DNA from: Hippasteria phrygiana
Taxonomy: Eukaryota; Echinodermata; Asteroidea; Valvatida; Goniasteridae
DNA: 64,000 nucleotides
Direction: 5' to 3'
Assembly (NCBI GenBank): GCA_037893225.1
Contig: JAZGUH010000003.1
Coordinates: 434,001-498,000 of the forward strand
The notes beneath the pieces are model-generated. The model did no database searches. It saw nothing but the letters and a program-made list of their open reading frames with translations, and was not told where the DNA came from. The position numbers and the translations under genes are program-made. Shown here in pieces: positions 12,701-21,914 of the stretch (position 1 is the first letter of the stretch; each line of letters starts with the position of its first letter).

Positions 12701-15700
12701 GGTTTCAAGTTGCTGTCATCCGCGACAGACTCCAAGAGATTAGTTATCCATTCTTTAGGGTCTTCGTGGGAAGCATCCATGGAGATTCCCGAGTCTTTCT
12801 TGCTTACGCAGGCTCGGTAACACACTCCCACATCATTTGTTGATTGCTGTGCTCTACCCACTCCCCTCAGCAGAGAAGTGGCTAAAGACCCTGACTCGCT
12901 GCCGGCTATCAAGACTCTCAAGCTGCAAAGTCTTGGCATGAGAGTATCCAGCCGGGGCAGGTTCTCCGAGTCAGCAAGAGCCTGTAGTCTATCATCCAGG
13001 CTCATCGGTTGTACATCGGAAGAGGACTTGGATGTGTGAGAGGAGTTGGTGGACATCTCACCGCTGTCCATCCGATCAAGTGGCTTGTGCGGTTCGCTGG
13101 CTTGGTCTTCACCAAGCCTCTCCTGGCTGATGGATCGCTGATGACGATTCCTTCTGCTGCACTTCCTTCCACCATTCAGACACTTGAAGCCCTCGGGACG
13201 TTGGGTGATGAGGCAGACTGGCTGTGTCTTGTTGACACTGACAATCGACTGCAGTGTTTTGCCCTGACAAACAAAGACTTTATTACTCTATTAATTCTCA
13301 ACGATTAAACAAAAATCGTTCACGAAGTTAGCATAAGCACAACTGATTAACTATCTATTCCCATCGCCATTCAAAAAACAAACAATTTAGTTCAATTATC
13401 AGCATGATCTTGAGATAACCTACAGACAACTAGCATCAAACTAGCGGCATCTGCACCCAAAATTTGAGTCCGGTTAGCAGAGTGTTCCTTTCACCATCTT
13501 TCACTTCCGAAATAAGGCTGACATGTAAATTGAGTTTTGTTCATTTACCATGAAAATATCTGTAGAACAGACTAAAGAGTAGCCAGTGTTCTAGCCAGGG
13601 TCAAATTAAAGCGTCGAGGCATTTTGCTCAAGGATGGACAATGCGAGCGTGGAGTGCAAAGCCTTGACGGCGTGGAGTGCAAAGCCTTGACGGCGTGGTG
13701 TCTGGGGGTCCGCTTAAGGGGCCCAAAATTTATTTGATTCTAGATGCTCTGGTGCAATCTGAGGCAATTCCTGGCCGCTTTCCCGTGACTGTTTTGAGCC
13801 AAAGTTTTTAAGATTATATACATGAAGGCAACATTTGAAGTTCATTTGAAATTGATTAGAATACACTTTTGTTCTTAAATTTATTGCTTAGTGGTAGCGT
13901 AGGGGCAGGATTCAAGCGTAGTGCTACAATGTAACTCCTGAAAGCGTAGTGGGTGCTAGCGCTATTTAATGCCTGGCTCGAACACTGAGGGTAGCAACAG
14001 ACTAGATCTCCGGTGGGAGAGTGATTGTAAGCATGAGCCAAACTCCATTTAAAAATGATCTAATTAAAGAAAAATTACCTTGGAACCATCCAATGGCTTC
14101 TTATTGGCCGACAGAATACAATCTCCTGGCAAGAGTTTTCTGTGAGCTGGTCCATTCCGAGTCACATCCATGACCAGCGTGTGCACTTTCCCAAATTTTT
14201 CCCCCTGCAGAGGAAGAAGAAAAATGCAACATTCTGTTCCAAAGTGATGTTTCTCTCCCAGTCTCAATTCAAACAAGAACGGCAAAGCCGCCATATGACT
14301 CACTGCAAAAGGTGTGAGGGGAAGGCTCCGCACCACCCCTCCCTACAACCAAATAATAACTCTGACCCACCTCAACCCTCCAAAATCCTCCCTGCAGTTT
14401 TGGATGATTTTGGAGGATTGAGGATGAATGGTATTTCAAGAAAAAGAGGATTTTGGAGGATTGATGATCAATGGCGTTTCAAGCGAGGATGATTTTGGAG
14501 GATTGAGGATGAATGGTATTTCAAGAAAAAGAGGATTTGAGGATTGATGATGAATGGTGTTAAGCACAGGAGGATTTCGGAGGATTGAGGATGGTTCCAA
14601 GCAAAAAGGGTCTAAGGGGTTAGGGTTAATCCCATCCCGTCTCCACCTGAATCTCATTTTATCCATAACAAAAAGTAACAAATTTGAAATAATTGGCATG
14701 AGATTGGGTAATGTCAAAGGGCATCAGTGTGGAGTGTGTCAGCTTTTAATATGCCAACACACCCAATTACCTTTATACCATACAACATCACTGCACCTCA
14801 GCCCACCCCATCCCCATGGATCCCATCCCCACCTCACCCCATGCCATCCCCCACGCCACCCCACCACCCCATAACCCCCACCCCAACAGTGATTGTGTGT
14901 ATAAAAAATAAAGTACCTGCCAAACAAGTACAAAATAGTGTGAAGTCAATTTTAATGATACTTGATGGAAAATTACACAGGTCAGAATCGTGAAACAGGG
15001 ACACCAAAAAATGTCACACTTTTTAATCCCAAATCTATGGAATGACCCATATGTACATGTACATGTGTGTGCATGTAAAATGTAGAATACATCTTTCAAG
15101 TTCACACAAACGTGTATCGACCTCCAAACGCGGACGTCCTATTGTGCCCTCTTTTGTTTGTACTTTAACTTTTTCGGAAGACCTCCATATGTTTTGTACA
15201 CAATCCCAATCGTGGACGTATGCTGGGAATCGCGGACGATATTGTTCTCTTTTGTTCTCTCACATTTTTCGTCCACGGTTTAAATGCCCCAACGCCCCGC
15301 AGGTACGTCATGTAGGTACATGTACATGTACATGTTCATGTTCCTACATGTATTTTACTTGCACGATGTACATGTATATGTTAGGGCTGTCCCGAATATA
15401 CCGAATATTCGATATTCGATGGTCAAGCGAATATTCGAATACCATTTTGCCAGTTTGAATATTCGAAAAGATATATATACACGTACAGATACGACTCTGA
15501 TGCTATTTTAATAGAAAAGTTACGGCACTTAGCAGTGTCAAATGCCGCATTTTTGTCAATCGTAACTTTTTGTGGACGGAGGTTTATTGTTCCCGTCCGT
15601 AAAACCCTTGATACAACAGGGGCATGCACAAAAATGCCATTTGAACGGTCCATAATATCAATCGCTATACGTAAAACACCGGCGTGCTTTTACGTGCATT

Positions 15701-16752
15701 TGTTTTTTACCGGTGCGGCATGCACAGAAAAACTTGATCGGCGAGTATCGAATATTCAAATATTCGGTCAAACCCAGTTTCGAATATTAGAATACAAAAT
15801 TATTCGAAAATGAACAGCCCTAGTACATGTGACCTTGTATACATGTATATGTACATTTAAAGTGAAACAAAACATTTCCCAGTTTTAAGGGAACTTGATG
15901 GCCATAATCAAGTGATAATTTTTATTACGTGGCTTAAAATGTTAGAGTAACATGTTCATTTTTACCTGTCAATTTTCTCTTTTTGTGCCTTTTTGAAACT
16001 ATACAAGAGCACAATAATGTGGATACTATTCAGTAAAAAGTAAAACAAATTGGCTTAAAATTATTATCCGCAATACCTCCCAAATTTGGCCTAAAAAATA
16101 AGTCATATACATGTATGCAATGCCATGAGTGACTTTTCAATTGAAAGGGACTGATAAAATGGCAATTAAAAAAACAACATGTGTAAACATATATGTATGT
16201 ATACATGTGCCAAGTCAGGACTATAATGTATGTGCCAAGTCAGGACTATAATGTATGTGCCAAGTCAGCTCCATCAACAATCCAACAAATTAATGAAAAT
16301 TATTTCAAAACAAATCTGGAAAACTACAATGTATTAAGAAACAAACAAAAACCACATACTTTGACATCTTTGTACTTGAAGCCGAGCGATCCTTTCTCGT
16401 CCCGTTCTAGCATCACCGTCCGCGTGGGGTTCTTCCACCTGATCCGGTCTGGATCCTTGCAGGCCATGTCAATCAGTTCCCGGCATTTCTCCCTATCGCT
16501 CAAGTTGCGCCACTTGGCGCAGACCTCGCAGCCGGCTGAAGTGGACGCGGCTGCGATTGGAGGACGGTGGGCCTGATTGGGCATCGCCAACACCAGGGGT
16601 TGGGTGTCGGAGGTGTGGGACCAGCCGCTGGCGCTGGTACTCCCGCTGGAGCCAGACAGGAGGAAGGAGTCGTTACTGCTCTGCGACATGTAGCTGCGGC
16701 GCACCGTAGCCCTAGTGCTGGTCAGCTGGTCAGGATCTGCTGGTAGCCCCAT
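6496..16752 (-). CDS. PDZ - degenerate Roc - COR - Death domain protein, seven coding exons
   Basis: Seven minus-strand exons with GT-AG boundaries join in frame (393+126+1354+562+280+142+206 nt) to 1,020 residues plus a stop. Layout: Ser/Thr-rich N-terminus (1-75), PDZ (about 111-195, ligand loop GSLGF at 121-125), Ser-rich linker, Roc-like domain (about 288-500), COR and its C-terminal part (about 547-905), Death domain (about 924-1016). Roc-COR pairs define ROCO proteins, and Roc-COR followed by Death occurs in DAPK1. The PDZ in front and the absent kinase, ankyrin and leucine-rich repeats make this a different architecture. A cytoplasmic scaffold role in signalling or cell death is inferred. 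The ATG at 16752 has an in-frame TAA 12 bases upstream and a good context (A at -3, G at +4). The domain calls are by eye, and the gene has no name that I recognise. Confidence 0.85.
6702..7422. other. Intron 6, no feature seen
   Basis: AT-rich intron of the PDZ-Roc-COR-Death gene. No other exon or clear inverted repeat was found. Confidence 0.6.
7423..7564 (-). CDS. Exon 6: first half of the Death domain
   Basis: Encodes residues 906-952. IKDLPPALFQWLCNRLNASS followed by GRDWQGVAG fits helices 1 and 2 of a Death domain, including the conserved DW-x-x-(L/V)-A motif. Phase 0 start after CAG, phase 1 end at GTAAGC. Confidence 0.85.
7888..8068. mobile_element. MITE with perfect 26-bp inverted ends (CCACGATTGCCGG family)
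   Basis: GTGTGTAAATACCGGCAATC at the left end is exactly mirrored at 8043-8068, giving 26 bp of perfect terminal repeat. The internal words ACTTTTTCGGAAGGCCTCCC and TTTGTACACGA are shared with copies at 8080-8265, 15108-15300, 35482-35612, 35936-36120 and 59803-59988. It lies in intron 5 of the PDZ-Roc-COR-Death gene. Confidence 0.8.
8080..8265. mobile_element. Second, eroded copy of the CCACGATTGCCGG family
   Basis: Adjacent to the perfect copy. It shares GTCCACGATTCCCAGC, GTACAAAACATATGG and AGGCCTTCCGAAAAAGTT, but its ends are diverged. Confidence 0.6.
8850..9520. repeat. Nested GTCCGCACTGGACTT elements with a large inverted repeat
   Basis: The arms near 9070-9186 and 9409-9520 are inverted copies at roughly 85% identity; both hold GCTCGGGCCGGATGTACGCT or its complement. 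Between and around them are repeated ends, GTCCGCACTGGACTT and AAGTCCAGTGCGGAC (8861, 9195, 9255, 9380), and several TTTACCGAGACGATGG words. This looks like one element inserted in another of the same family. Confidence 0.65.
9930..10074. mobile_element. Truncated hAT-like MITE, CAGTGTTCTAGCC family
   Basis: The right-hand part of the element found complete at 13584-13987 and 49901-50294, ending TGTCTGGCTAGAACACTG. The left terminus is missing. Just upstream (9815-9900) is another dispersed repeat, TGCTTAGTAAAATCAGGTTA, which recurs at 29368-29460. Confidence 0.65.
10115..10394 (-). CDS. Exon 5: C-terminal part of COR
   Basis: Encodes residues 812-905. The first base completes an Arg codon, then CSVTYRVLDLLALIANTVDD. 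The Cys-Pro-containing stretch VTIGPPCPLPAHQCKV and the following PLWCGDD resemble the cysteine-bearing region after COR in other ROCO proteins. Ends in phase 0 at GTAAGA. Confidence 0.8.
10480..10940. mobile_element. TTAA-flanked element, CCCCTTGNGTACGG ends, in intron 4
   Basis: Bounded by TTAA at 10476-10479 and 10941-10944, with CCCCTTGAGTACGG at the left and GACACAAGGGG at the right. At 461 bp it is longer than its relatives. The right part carries TTTCATTCACAT and CTCCAAGTGCGA, which recur near 54180-54240 and 61420-61460, so it may be composite. Confidence 0.6.
11200..11761 (-). CDS. Exon 4: main part of COR
   Basis: Encodes residues 625-811. DLLGYKSSNVLLDRQYLVTA continues directly from exon 3 and matches the COR pattern of a short-circuit strand, then VLLDPQWLV-like. 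Further on, IYLVPFFFPHGM and RLCLDLHGSIPHGFFMRWL match the COR segments for a proline-containing strand and P-x-G-(F/L)-F-x-R. It ends AG in phase 2 at a GTTAGT donor. Translation could read on to 11148 before a stop, but splicing to exon 5 restores a continuous domain. Confidence 0.85.
11910..13263 (-). CDS. Exon 3: end of PDZ, degenerate Roc domain, start of COR
   Basis: Encodes residues 174-624, plus the first base of codon 625. GKTLQSIVSVNKTQ completes the PDZ. A Ser/Thr linker follows, then the Roc-like fold starting LRVLIAGSESGSLATSLLRG at 288. The P-loop position reads GSESGSLA (294-301) where GxxxxGK(S/T) is expected. The switch II site reads ELEIIALKSHP (369-379) in place of a DxxG-type motif, and the base-recognition site reads VYLVMTVEES. 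COR begins near 547, and LQTLLSFLHHSGDIICA closes the exon. The exon ends in phase 1 at GTGTGT. Confidence 0.88.
13584..13987. mobile_element. hAT-like MITE, complete, with 8-bp target duplication
   Basis: Starts CAGTGTTCTAGCCAGG and ends CCTGGCTCGAACACTG. Flanks AGAGTAGC (13576-13583) and AGGGTAGC (13988-13995) match at 7 of 8 bases. An 8-bp duplication and CAGTG termini are typical of hAT elements. It lies in intron 2 and codes for no transposase. Confidence 0.85.
14079..14204 (-). CDS. Exon 2: core of the PDZ domain
   Basis: Encodes residues 132-173. A strong acceptor (TTCTTCTTCCTCTGCAG) precedes GEKFGKVHTLVMDVTRNGPA, then HRKLLPGDCILSANKKPLDG. The order strand, NGPAHR, LPGDCILSAN is typical of PDZ: it covers the alpha-A region and the GD-I-L-N motif. 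Phase 0 at both ends. Confidence 0.9.
14363..14629. repeat. GGAGGATTTTGGAGGATTGAGG repeat with TTAGGGTTAA end
   Basis: Degenerate repeats of GAGGATTTTGGAGGATTGA on one side, and CCTCCAAAATCCTCC on the other, closed by GGGGTTAGGG and TTAA (14626-14629). It belongs to the same family as 18093-18360, 21069-21331, 21555-21914 and 60458-60792. The left TTAA is not preserved. Confidence 0.65.
14800..14892. repeat. C-rich low-complexity tract
   Basis: A CCCCATCCCCA and CCACCCC pyrimidine-rich strand with almost no G. The open frames over it have biased composition and are not genes. Confidence 0.7.
14906..15050. repeat. Half copy of the GGTCATTCCATAAATTTGG element
   Basis: Shares AATAGTGTGAAGTCAATTTT and TCTATGGAATGACCCA with the complete palindromic element at 62950-63208. 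Confidence 0.65.
15108..15300 (-). mobile_element. CCACGATTGCCGG family copy, diverged
   Basis: Holds ACTTTTTCGGAAGACCTCC, GTTTTGTACACAATC and CGTGGACGTATGC, matching the family in intron 5. The ends are diverged. Confidence 0.6.
15382..15822. mobile_element. hAT-like MITE, TAGGGCTG ends, 8-bp target duplication
   Basis: Starts TAGGGCTGTCCCGAATA and ends TTCGAAAATGAACAGCCCTA, flanked by GTATATGT (15374-15381) and GTACATGT (15823-15830), 7 of 8 matching. The subterminal regions are full of CGAATATTCG palindromes. Located in intron 1. Confidence 0.8.
16360..16752 (-). CDS. Exon 1: start, Ser-rich N-terminus, first strand of PDZ
   Basis: Encodes residues 1-131. It starts MGLPADPDQL, is rich in Ser, Thr and Gly to about residue 45, then has a Cys-containing helical stretch (CEVCAKWRNLSDREKC) and the first PDZ strand, RTVMLERDEK, followed by GSLGF. 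The exon ends in phase 0 at a GTATGT donor. The next exon completes the PDZ, which confirms the join. Confidence 0.85.
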
Positions 16753-16759
16753 CGTCGGG

Positions 16760-17630
16760 GAGCCTTATTCTGGTCAGTTCACTCCGAGAATAAAAACAAC
16801 AATCACTGGAGTTTCCCCGTTTAAATAGGACTGTTCTTCATACTTCTAGATGCTCAAATCCATCTGCTTTTACTGTTACTCTCTCTATTTCCCATGTGAA
16901 ACACAGGCCAATCAATTATCTGCAGAGGCACATATCGGCTGCCCCTTTATTCCAGTCCGGTCTGTTAATTGGAAAAAGACGAAGGCAACGACACAAGCTC
17001 GTCCTGTTGCAGGATGCCTCTAGTTCCAGGCCGATCCACTTTCACTTTGACAAGTCCCTAAATCACCGAACGCAATGCTCCTGGCTTCCTCTGGAGTCCG
17101 AACAAAATGTGTACATGAATGCGTACCTCAGCACAAGGCCACGTAACCACAAATGTCCCCACTCAAGTGTAGGTACAATTGCCAATTCATCATCAGTACA
17201 ATCTGACGCTGAACTTGATTGTGTCAACAAGAGTCAATTTCACCAGACAACCAAAAGGTACATGTACAAGTATAAGTACGCATCTACATGCACATAAAAT
17301 GCAGCCGACCACAAGGTTCGCAATGTAAAAAACAATTCAGTGGAACAATCCCATACAAAGAATGTTTACAATGGAATAACAGCACCACAGCAAGTTATGT
17401 ACAAATATGTACAGTACATGTACGTGTTGACATCGAAGTGTGGACTTCCTGAAAAATTCCTGTTGACAGCGGCCCGCGGCAATCCCTCCTGACCTGGTAC
17501 CCTGCAGTGAAAAAGGGATTAAGGGTGACACAGTATCCTTAGCAACCAAAATGGAATGTATCAATTGAAACATATTTGGGGGGAAAGGGGGGGAGGGAAC
17601 AAGGAAAGTTGTAAGTACATGTAGGAGTGT
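16760..17630. other. Upstream region of the PDZ-Roc-COR-Death gene
   Basis: Expected to contain 5' untranslated exon(s) and possibly the promoter. A possible acceptor (ACCAG at about 16774) would start exon 1 a few bases before the TAA and ATG. No TATA-type promoter can be assigned. The stretch at 17440-17510 on the minus strand looks exon-like (CTGCAG before GGTACCAGG) but has no recognisable product. Confidence 0.35.
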
Positions 17631-17632
17631 TT

Positions 17633-18622
17633 AAAAAATATACAACATTTGCAAATATTAAAAAAACTAAAAACTACCAAATTAGTATGAAAGACCTTAC
17701 TTGAAAGTAAATAATACTCTCAAGCATCCTGTTAAATCATGGCACCTGGTGTGCTGTCATTTTCAAAAAAAGTGGAATTTTGTATCAATTTCCAATGATG
17801 GTCGGCCAACCTGACTTTTTTTCAAATACTGCCCCCAATTTACCAAATTTAGTTAGTCCACATTTATTTTTTTGCAATTGATAAATACATCCGTGAACGG
17901 GTGCAAGCCAGCTAGTCTTGTTCCCTGATCTGACAATTCCCCTGATGTCTACAAATTACTCCGTTTCGTTTGGGGTAAGGTGAGGGAACCAGACTAAAGG
18001 AACATCATTTTGTTCTTGGTTTTTCCAGCATCTACATGTACATGTACGAACATGAAACTTTAAACAGGTCATTGCAATAATATAACCTTTAACCCTAACC
18101 TTCCCAAATCCTTCAAAATCCTCTTTGCCAAATGGAGGAATTTGGAGGATCGAGGGTCTTTGGAAGTTGAAGCATCGGAGGAATTTGCAGGATTGAGGGC
18201 AGAAGGAGATGAATTGCCTCTGGAGGAAAAAAGAGGATCCAGGTCATCAGGCCCAATCTGATGCTGGATGATTTCGGAGGATTGAGGTTACTAGGGCGTT
18301 TACAAAAACCCCAAGAGGATTTTGGAGGATTCAGGATACTTGGAGGAAAAATGATGTCGGGACTTATGGTTCAAGGGACTTTGTGCCGGATTAATGTTTT
18401 TTTTTTCTAAACTTTTTCAAAGGGTGCAGGATGTTCATGAAAATGTAATATAAATTCAAGCTGATTGAGAGTGCATAAATGTAGTCATCACTTTAAGTCC
18501 CTAGATCCCATTTGCATGAAACTTTAAACAGGTCATTGCAATAATACTTGCTATAAAATACTAACCCCCACATCCGTCCATTTCTGAAAAGTACAGGAAA
18601 AGTAAATGTTGTACGTGCATAT
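17633..18622. repeat. GGTAGTATACAAC family element interrupted by a TTAA-type element
   Basis: The left part (17640-18081) and right part (18515-18622) match the intact copy at 47356-47790, with words such as TATACAACATTTGCAAAT and AAACTTTAAACAGGTCA. The 433 bases between begin near TTAA with CCCTAACCTTCCC (18093) and hold GGAGGATTTTGGAGG repeats. The break is bounded by a perfect 31-bp direct repeat at 18051-18081 and 18515-18545. Confidence 0.65.
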
Positions 18623-18943
18623 GTACAGGCATTTAATTCTAATGCGTTAAATAGAGTTTCCATTTAAAGCTGTTTCACTGGTTCTGGAAATCCCTCCACA
18701 CAGAAATTCCAAGACACACCCAGGACTCTCATGCGTTGCACTCTGAATCATACGGCACCCATGGAAAATTGGTTTGTTTCTTCCAAGAAATACATGTACA
18801 CTTATGTAAAGTGCGCTCTCATACTTTCAGTCTGCCTGGCAGGAGTGATCCCCTGCTGTTCCGGCCCTGGGATGGGGTGCTGCGGCTTTTCTTCAATTTC
18901 ATGAGGAAATGATGGAATTCAAAAATTTATTTATAAACACTCC

Positions 18944-19012
18944 GACATGTACATGTACATGTCCATACATGTACATGTACATGTACATGTCCATACATGT
19001 ACATGTATGAAG
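18944..19012. repeat. (TACATG) tandem run
   Basis: ACATGTACATGTCCATACAT repeated. It is self-complementary. The same hexamer is scattered singly or in short runs throughout the window. Confidence 0.8.
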
Positions 19013-19031
19013 GACGCCATTTTGTAGTCAA

Positions 19032-19241
19032 CCCCTTGTGTACGGATGACACATATGTGCGGAATAAAATTGCCATCTGGCCGGTTGATGTCTATACACG
19101 GCAATCTCTGCATTTTCAATCCATTATTGGGTTATTGTGTATGTTATGCTTGGCTGCACAAGCCTCTGGTTTCCATTTCGCTTGGTTGCACAAGCCGGCA
19201 TGGTACCCCGGCGCCCCCATGTAATGCCAGTACGCAAGGGG
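19032..19241. mobile_element. TTAA-type MITE, CCCCTTGNGTACGG ends
   Basis: Starts CCCCTTGTGTACGG and ends TACGCAAGGGG. The right flank is TTAA (19242-19245); the left has decayed to TCAA. It abuts a GGTAGTGTACA element that begins at the right TTAA. Confidence 0.75.
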
Positions 19242-19245
19242 TTAA

Positions 19246-19728
19246 AGGTAGTGTACACGAATGGTAATCCTCTAAAACAAATTGATTAATTATTACGAAA
19301 TACCTTACTAGACTATTAAGTTAATAGTAGTCTCAATCATCCTGTGAATGGCAGCAGGTGTGCTGTCATTGTCAAGAAAAGTGGAAATTTATATCGTTTT
19401 CCAACGATTTCCAGCTGGAAATCGTTGGAAAACTGCCGTGTAGCTTTCAGTCAAGGCACACATGGCTACCTGGACGAGTAGCGCGCCTCAGACATGCTGG
19501 CATTCGGGGCACGTCACGCGTCCAGGTAGCCACGCGCCCCTTGACTAAAGGCTATCATCCGCCCGACGGTTGAAAACGAGTGCCGTTTTTCTCTCGTTTA
19601 TTTCCGCCATCCAACAACGCGAAACTTTGAACAGGTCAGTGGAACGCTATTTCCTATAAAATACTAACCCCCTAAATCCGCCCATTTCTGAAAATTGCAA
19701 CAATGACCAATCATGTAAACTACCTTTC
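19246..19728. repeat. GGTAGTGTACA family element
   Basis: Starts AGGTAGTGTACACGAATGG and ends ACCAATCATGTAAACTACCT, giving inverted ends. It contains CCAACGATTTCCAGCTGGAA and a hairpin around CTACCTGGACG and CGTCCAGGTAG. Confidence 0.65.
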
Positions 19729-19729
19729 A

Positions 19730-20300
19730 AGGGGAGGGGGAGGGGAGGGGAGGGGGCGGGAGGGGCCGTGAGAGACCATACAAGTTTTAACTGTGTTTTT
19801 ACAAAGGTCATTTAAAATGTTAACACAAAGCCAAATACACTGGGGTAACCAAAACTTGCCAATGTTCATTTCAAACATGGGAAACAGCACCTGTATTCCC
19901 TTTTGGGGGGCGGGGGAAGGTAAGGGGGAGGGGAAGAATCCCAAAAGCCACTGGGAACACAGCAATAATTGAAGTTTGCCAGAAAGCAGAACAAATATAT
20001 TCCATTGAAATACCTGCGGGGGCCGGCTACTGAAAGTGAAACAGTATGAAAATGACCAACTAATGCGGTCAGTCTAACTTTATATTTCCTTGAGCGGCTA
20101 ACTTGACTACATGCAACATGCATACATTTATACACTGCAGTGCTGTTTTCCAGAACTCAGGGGTTTCTAGATTTCAACGAACTGTAAAGAAGTCAAAAGT
20201 CAGGCAGGAGATCAAGTCTACATTTTAGTTTTCTTTGAAACTTTAAGAAAGAGAAACCTTACACGTACAATGTACACGTACACTGAACATTAGGTTTTCA
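19730..20300. other. No gene seen; G-rich tract at 19731-19762
   Basis: GGGGAGGGGGAGGGGAGGGG-type runs could form G-quadruplexes. The rest is ordinary AT-rich sequence. Confidence 0.5.
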
Positions 20301-20590
20301 AGCACACCCAGGTGAAAGAGTAGGAGAATAGTACATGTAGATGTGTAGAATAAATTAAATTAAATTAAATTAAATTAAATTAAATTAAATTAAATTAAAT
20401 TAAATTAAATTAAATTAAATTAAATTAAATTAAATTAAATTAAATTAAATTAAATTAAAACTTTTTTTTTTTTAAGGACAAAAGTAGGACTGAGAAAATC
20501 TGAATAAAAAACTTTTTTTTTCGGGCTTTCAGTTCAAATTGCTACTCACCCATGTCTAACAGTATCACAAGCCTCATTTGGCCAATCAAG
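20301..20590 (-). repeat. Partial copy of an EIF4E3 intron/exon segment, split by an AAATT array
   Basis: The order of words CCCAGGTGAAA, AGAGAATAGTA, AAGGACAAAAGTAGGACT, then CTCACCCATGTC and CAAGCCTCATTTGGC is the same as at 57184-57363. The last block is the donor end of the alternative EIF4E3 exon candidate; here it has one extra base, so the reading frame is lost. An AAATT array (20344-20459) sits inside it. Confidence 0.55.
20344..20459. repeat. AAATT microsatellite, about 23 copies
   Basis: A near-perfect 5-bp tandem repeat followed by a T run. Confidence 0.95.
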
Positions 20591-21068
20591 CTTCTCATTT
20601 CAGTTTTGCTGGAAATTGTTGGATTTCCGTGCATGGGTGTTGCAAGGGAGGGCAATGGGAAGAACACTTACCCCCCCCTGGAAATAGAAAAAAGGGAAAA
20701 AAAAGGAAAAAAAGGGGGGGGGGGTAAAAAAGAGAACAACATTTGAAAAATACATAAAAAGAAGACCAGGTGCAAAGTCAATGTCGTTCTTAACTGAATG
20801 TAAATAACACTCAAAACCTGCTGAAAGGGGCCTAAAATGCTGCAATAGGCCAAGGTATCGCGGTCTTGAACAAAGCGTCCAGTGATGTCCAGCACCCCCC
20901 TCACCTTTTGATTTCTCCCATGGCCGGTGATTTCTCCCTTTGCTGCTTTCTGGTGAGTGTTTTGCCCCACTTCAATAAAAAAATCCTGGCGACGCCCATA
21001 TTTACGTGTAGCAGGACCATATAGGTTTAGGGTTAAGCTCGAAAATCATACTAAAAGTTGTATATTAA

Positions 21069-21331
21069 CCCCAATTAACGTACATAAATCCATCAAAATC
21101 CTTCCCCTGTTTTAGAGGATTTCGGTGGATTCAGGATACCTCCATATTGAAACCTGAGGGATTTTGATGGATTGAGGATTGTAAGCCTTACTGCATTACT
21201 GCAGGATTTTGATGGATTCAGGATACCTCCATATTGAGCAGTCACCAAAACCCACTTTTTGTGCATGACAAAATAGGTGGATTTTGGCGTATTCAGGATA
21301 CTTTCTAGTAAAGTTACCCAAGGGGTTAGGG
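21069..21331. mobile_element. TTAA-flanked element, GTTAGGG end
   Basis: Lies between TTAA at 21065-21068 and 21332-21335; starts CCCCAATTAACG and ends GGGGTTAGGG. The interior repeats TTTTGATGGATTGAGGATT and TTCAGGATACCTCCATATTG. Confidence 0.7.
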
Positions 21332-21554
21332 TTAATTAAAATCTAACTTTACCCGCCATAATTTACATATTATGTAAAGAAGGAATGTTTTAAAAACATT
21401 CCTTCTTTTTGTAAAAAAAAAGGGGTGATGGAAATACATGTACATTGTACATGTATTCTTGGGATTCAGTTGCAACTCTGCAGCTTTACATGTACATGTA
21501 GCTGTGCATAACACAGGATCCTAGTTGAAAAATTCTTCGGACATTATTGCTTAA

Positions 21555-21914
21555 CCCTAACCTTCCCAAATCCTCCAAAATCCTCTTTGCAAAATGGAGG
21601 AATTTGGAGGATTGAGGTTACTTGGAAGTTGATGCATCGGAGGATTTTGCAGGATTGAGGTTACTAGGGGTTTTTGCCCCTGCAGGAATATGGAGGATCC
21701 AGGTTATCAGGCTCAATGTGATACATGAGGATTTTGGAGGATTGAGGTTACTAGGGGTATGCAAAAAAAACCTTGAGGATTTTGGAGGATTCGTGCTATG
21801 GTCCCCATAAGAGGATTTTGGAGGATTCAGGTTATATGGAGTTTTAACACTTTGAAATCAGAGGATGTTGGAGGATTCAGGTTACATGGGGGAAAATGAT
21901 GTAGGGAGTTAGGG
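21555..21914. mobile_element. TTAA-flanked element, CCCTAACC...GTTAGGG ends, best copy
   Basis: 360 bp between TTAA at 21551-21554 and 21915-21918. Starts CCCTAACCTTCCCAAATCC, ends GGGAGTTAGGG. The interior is many variants of GAGGATTTTGGAGGATTGAG, plus a short hairpin at CCAAAATCCTCTTTGC/AAAATGGAGGA. Confidence 0.8.

Noticed and set aside
18812..18910. Short minus-strand frame MKLKKSRSTPSQGRNSRGSL with a GTATGA donor as a first exon of the PDZ gene
   Set aside because: The TAA just before the ATG at 16752 would stop any join to exon 1, and no other partner exon was found.
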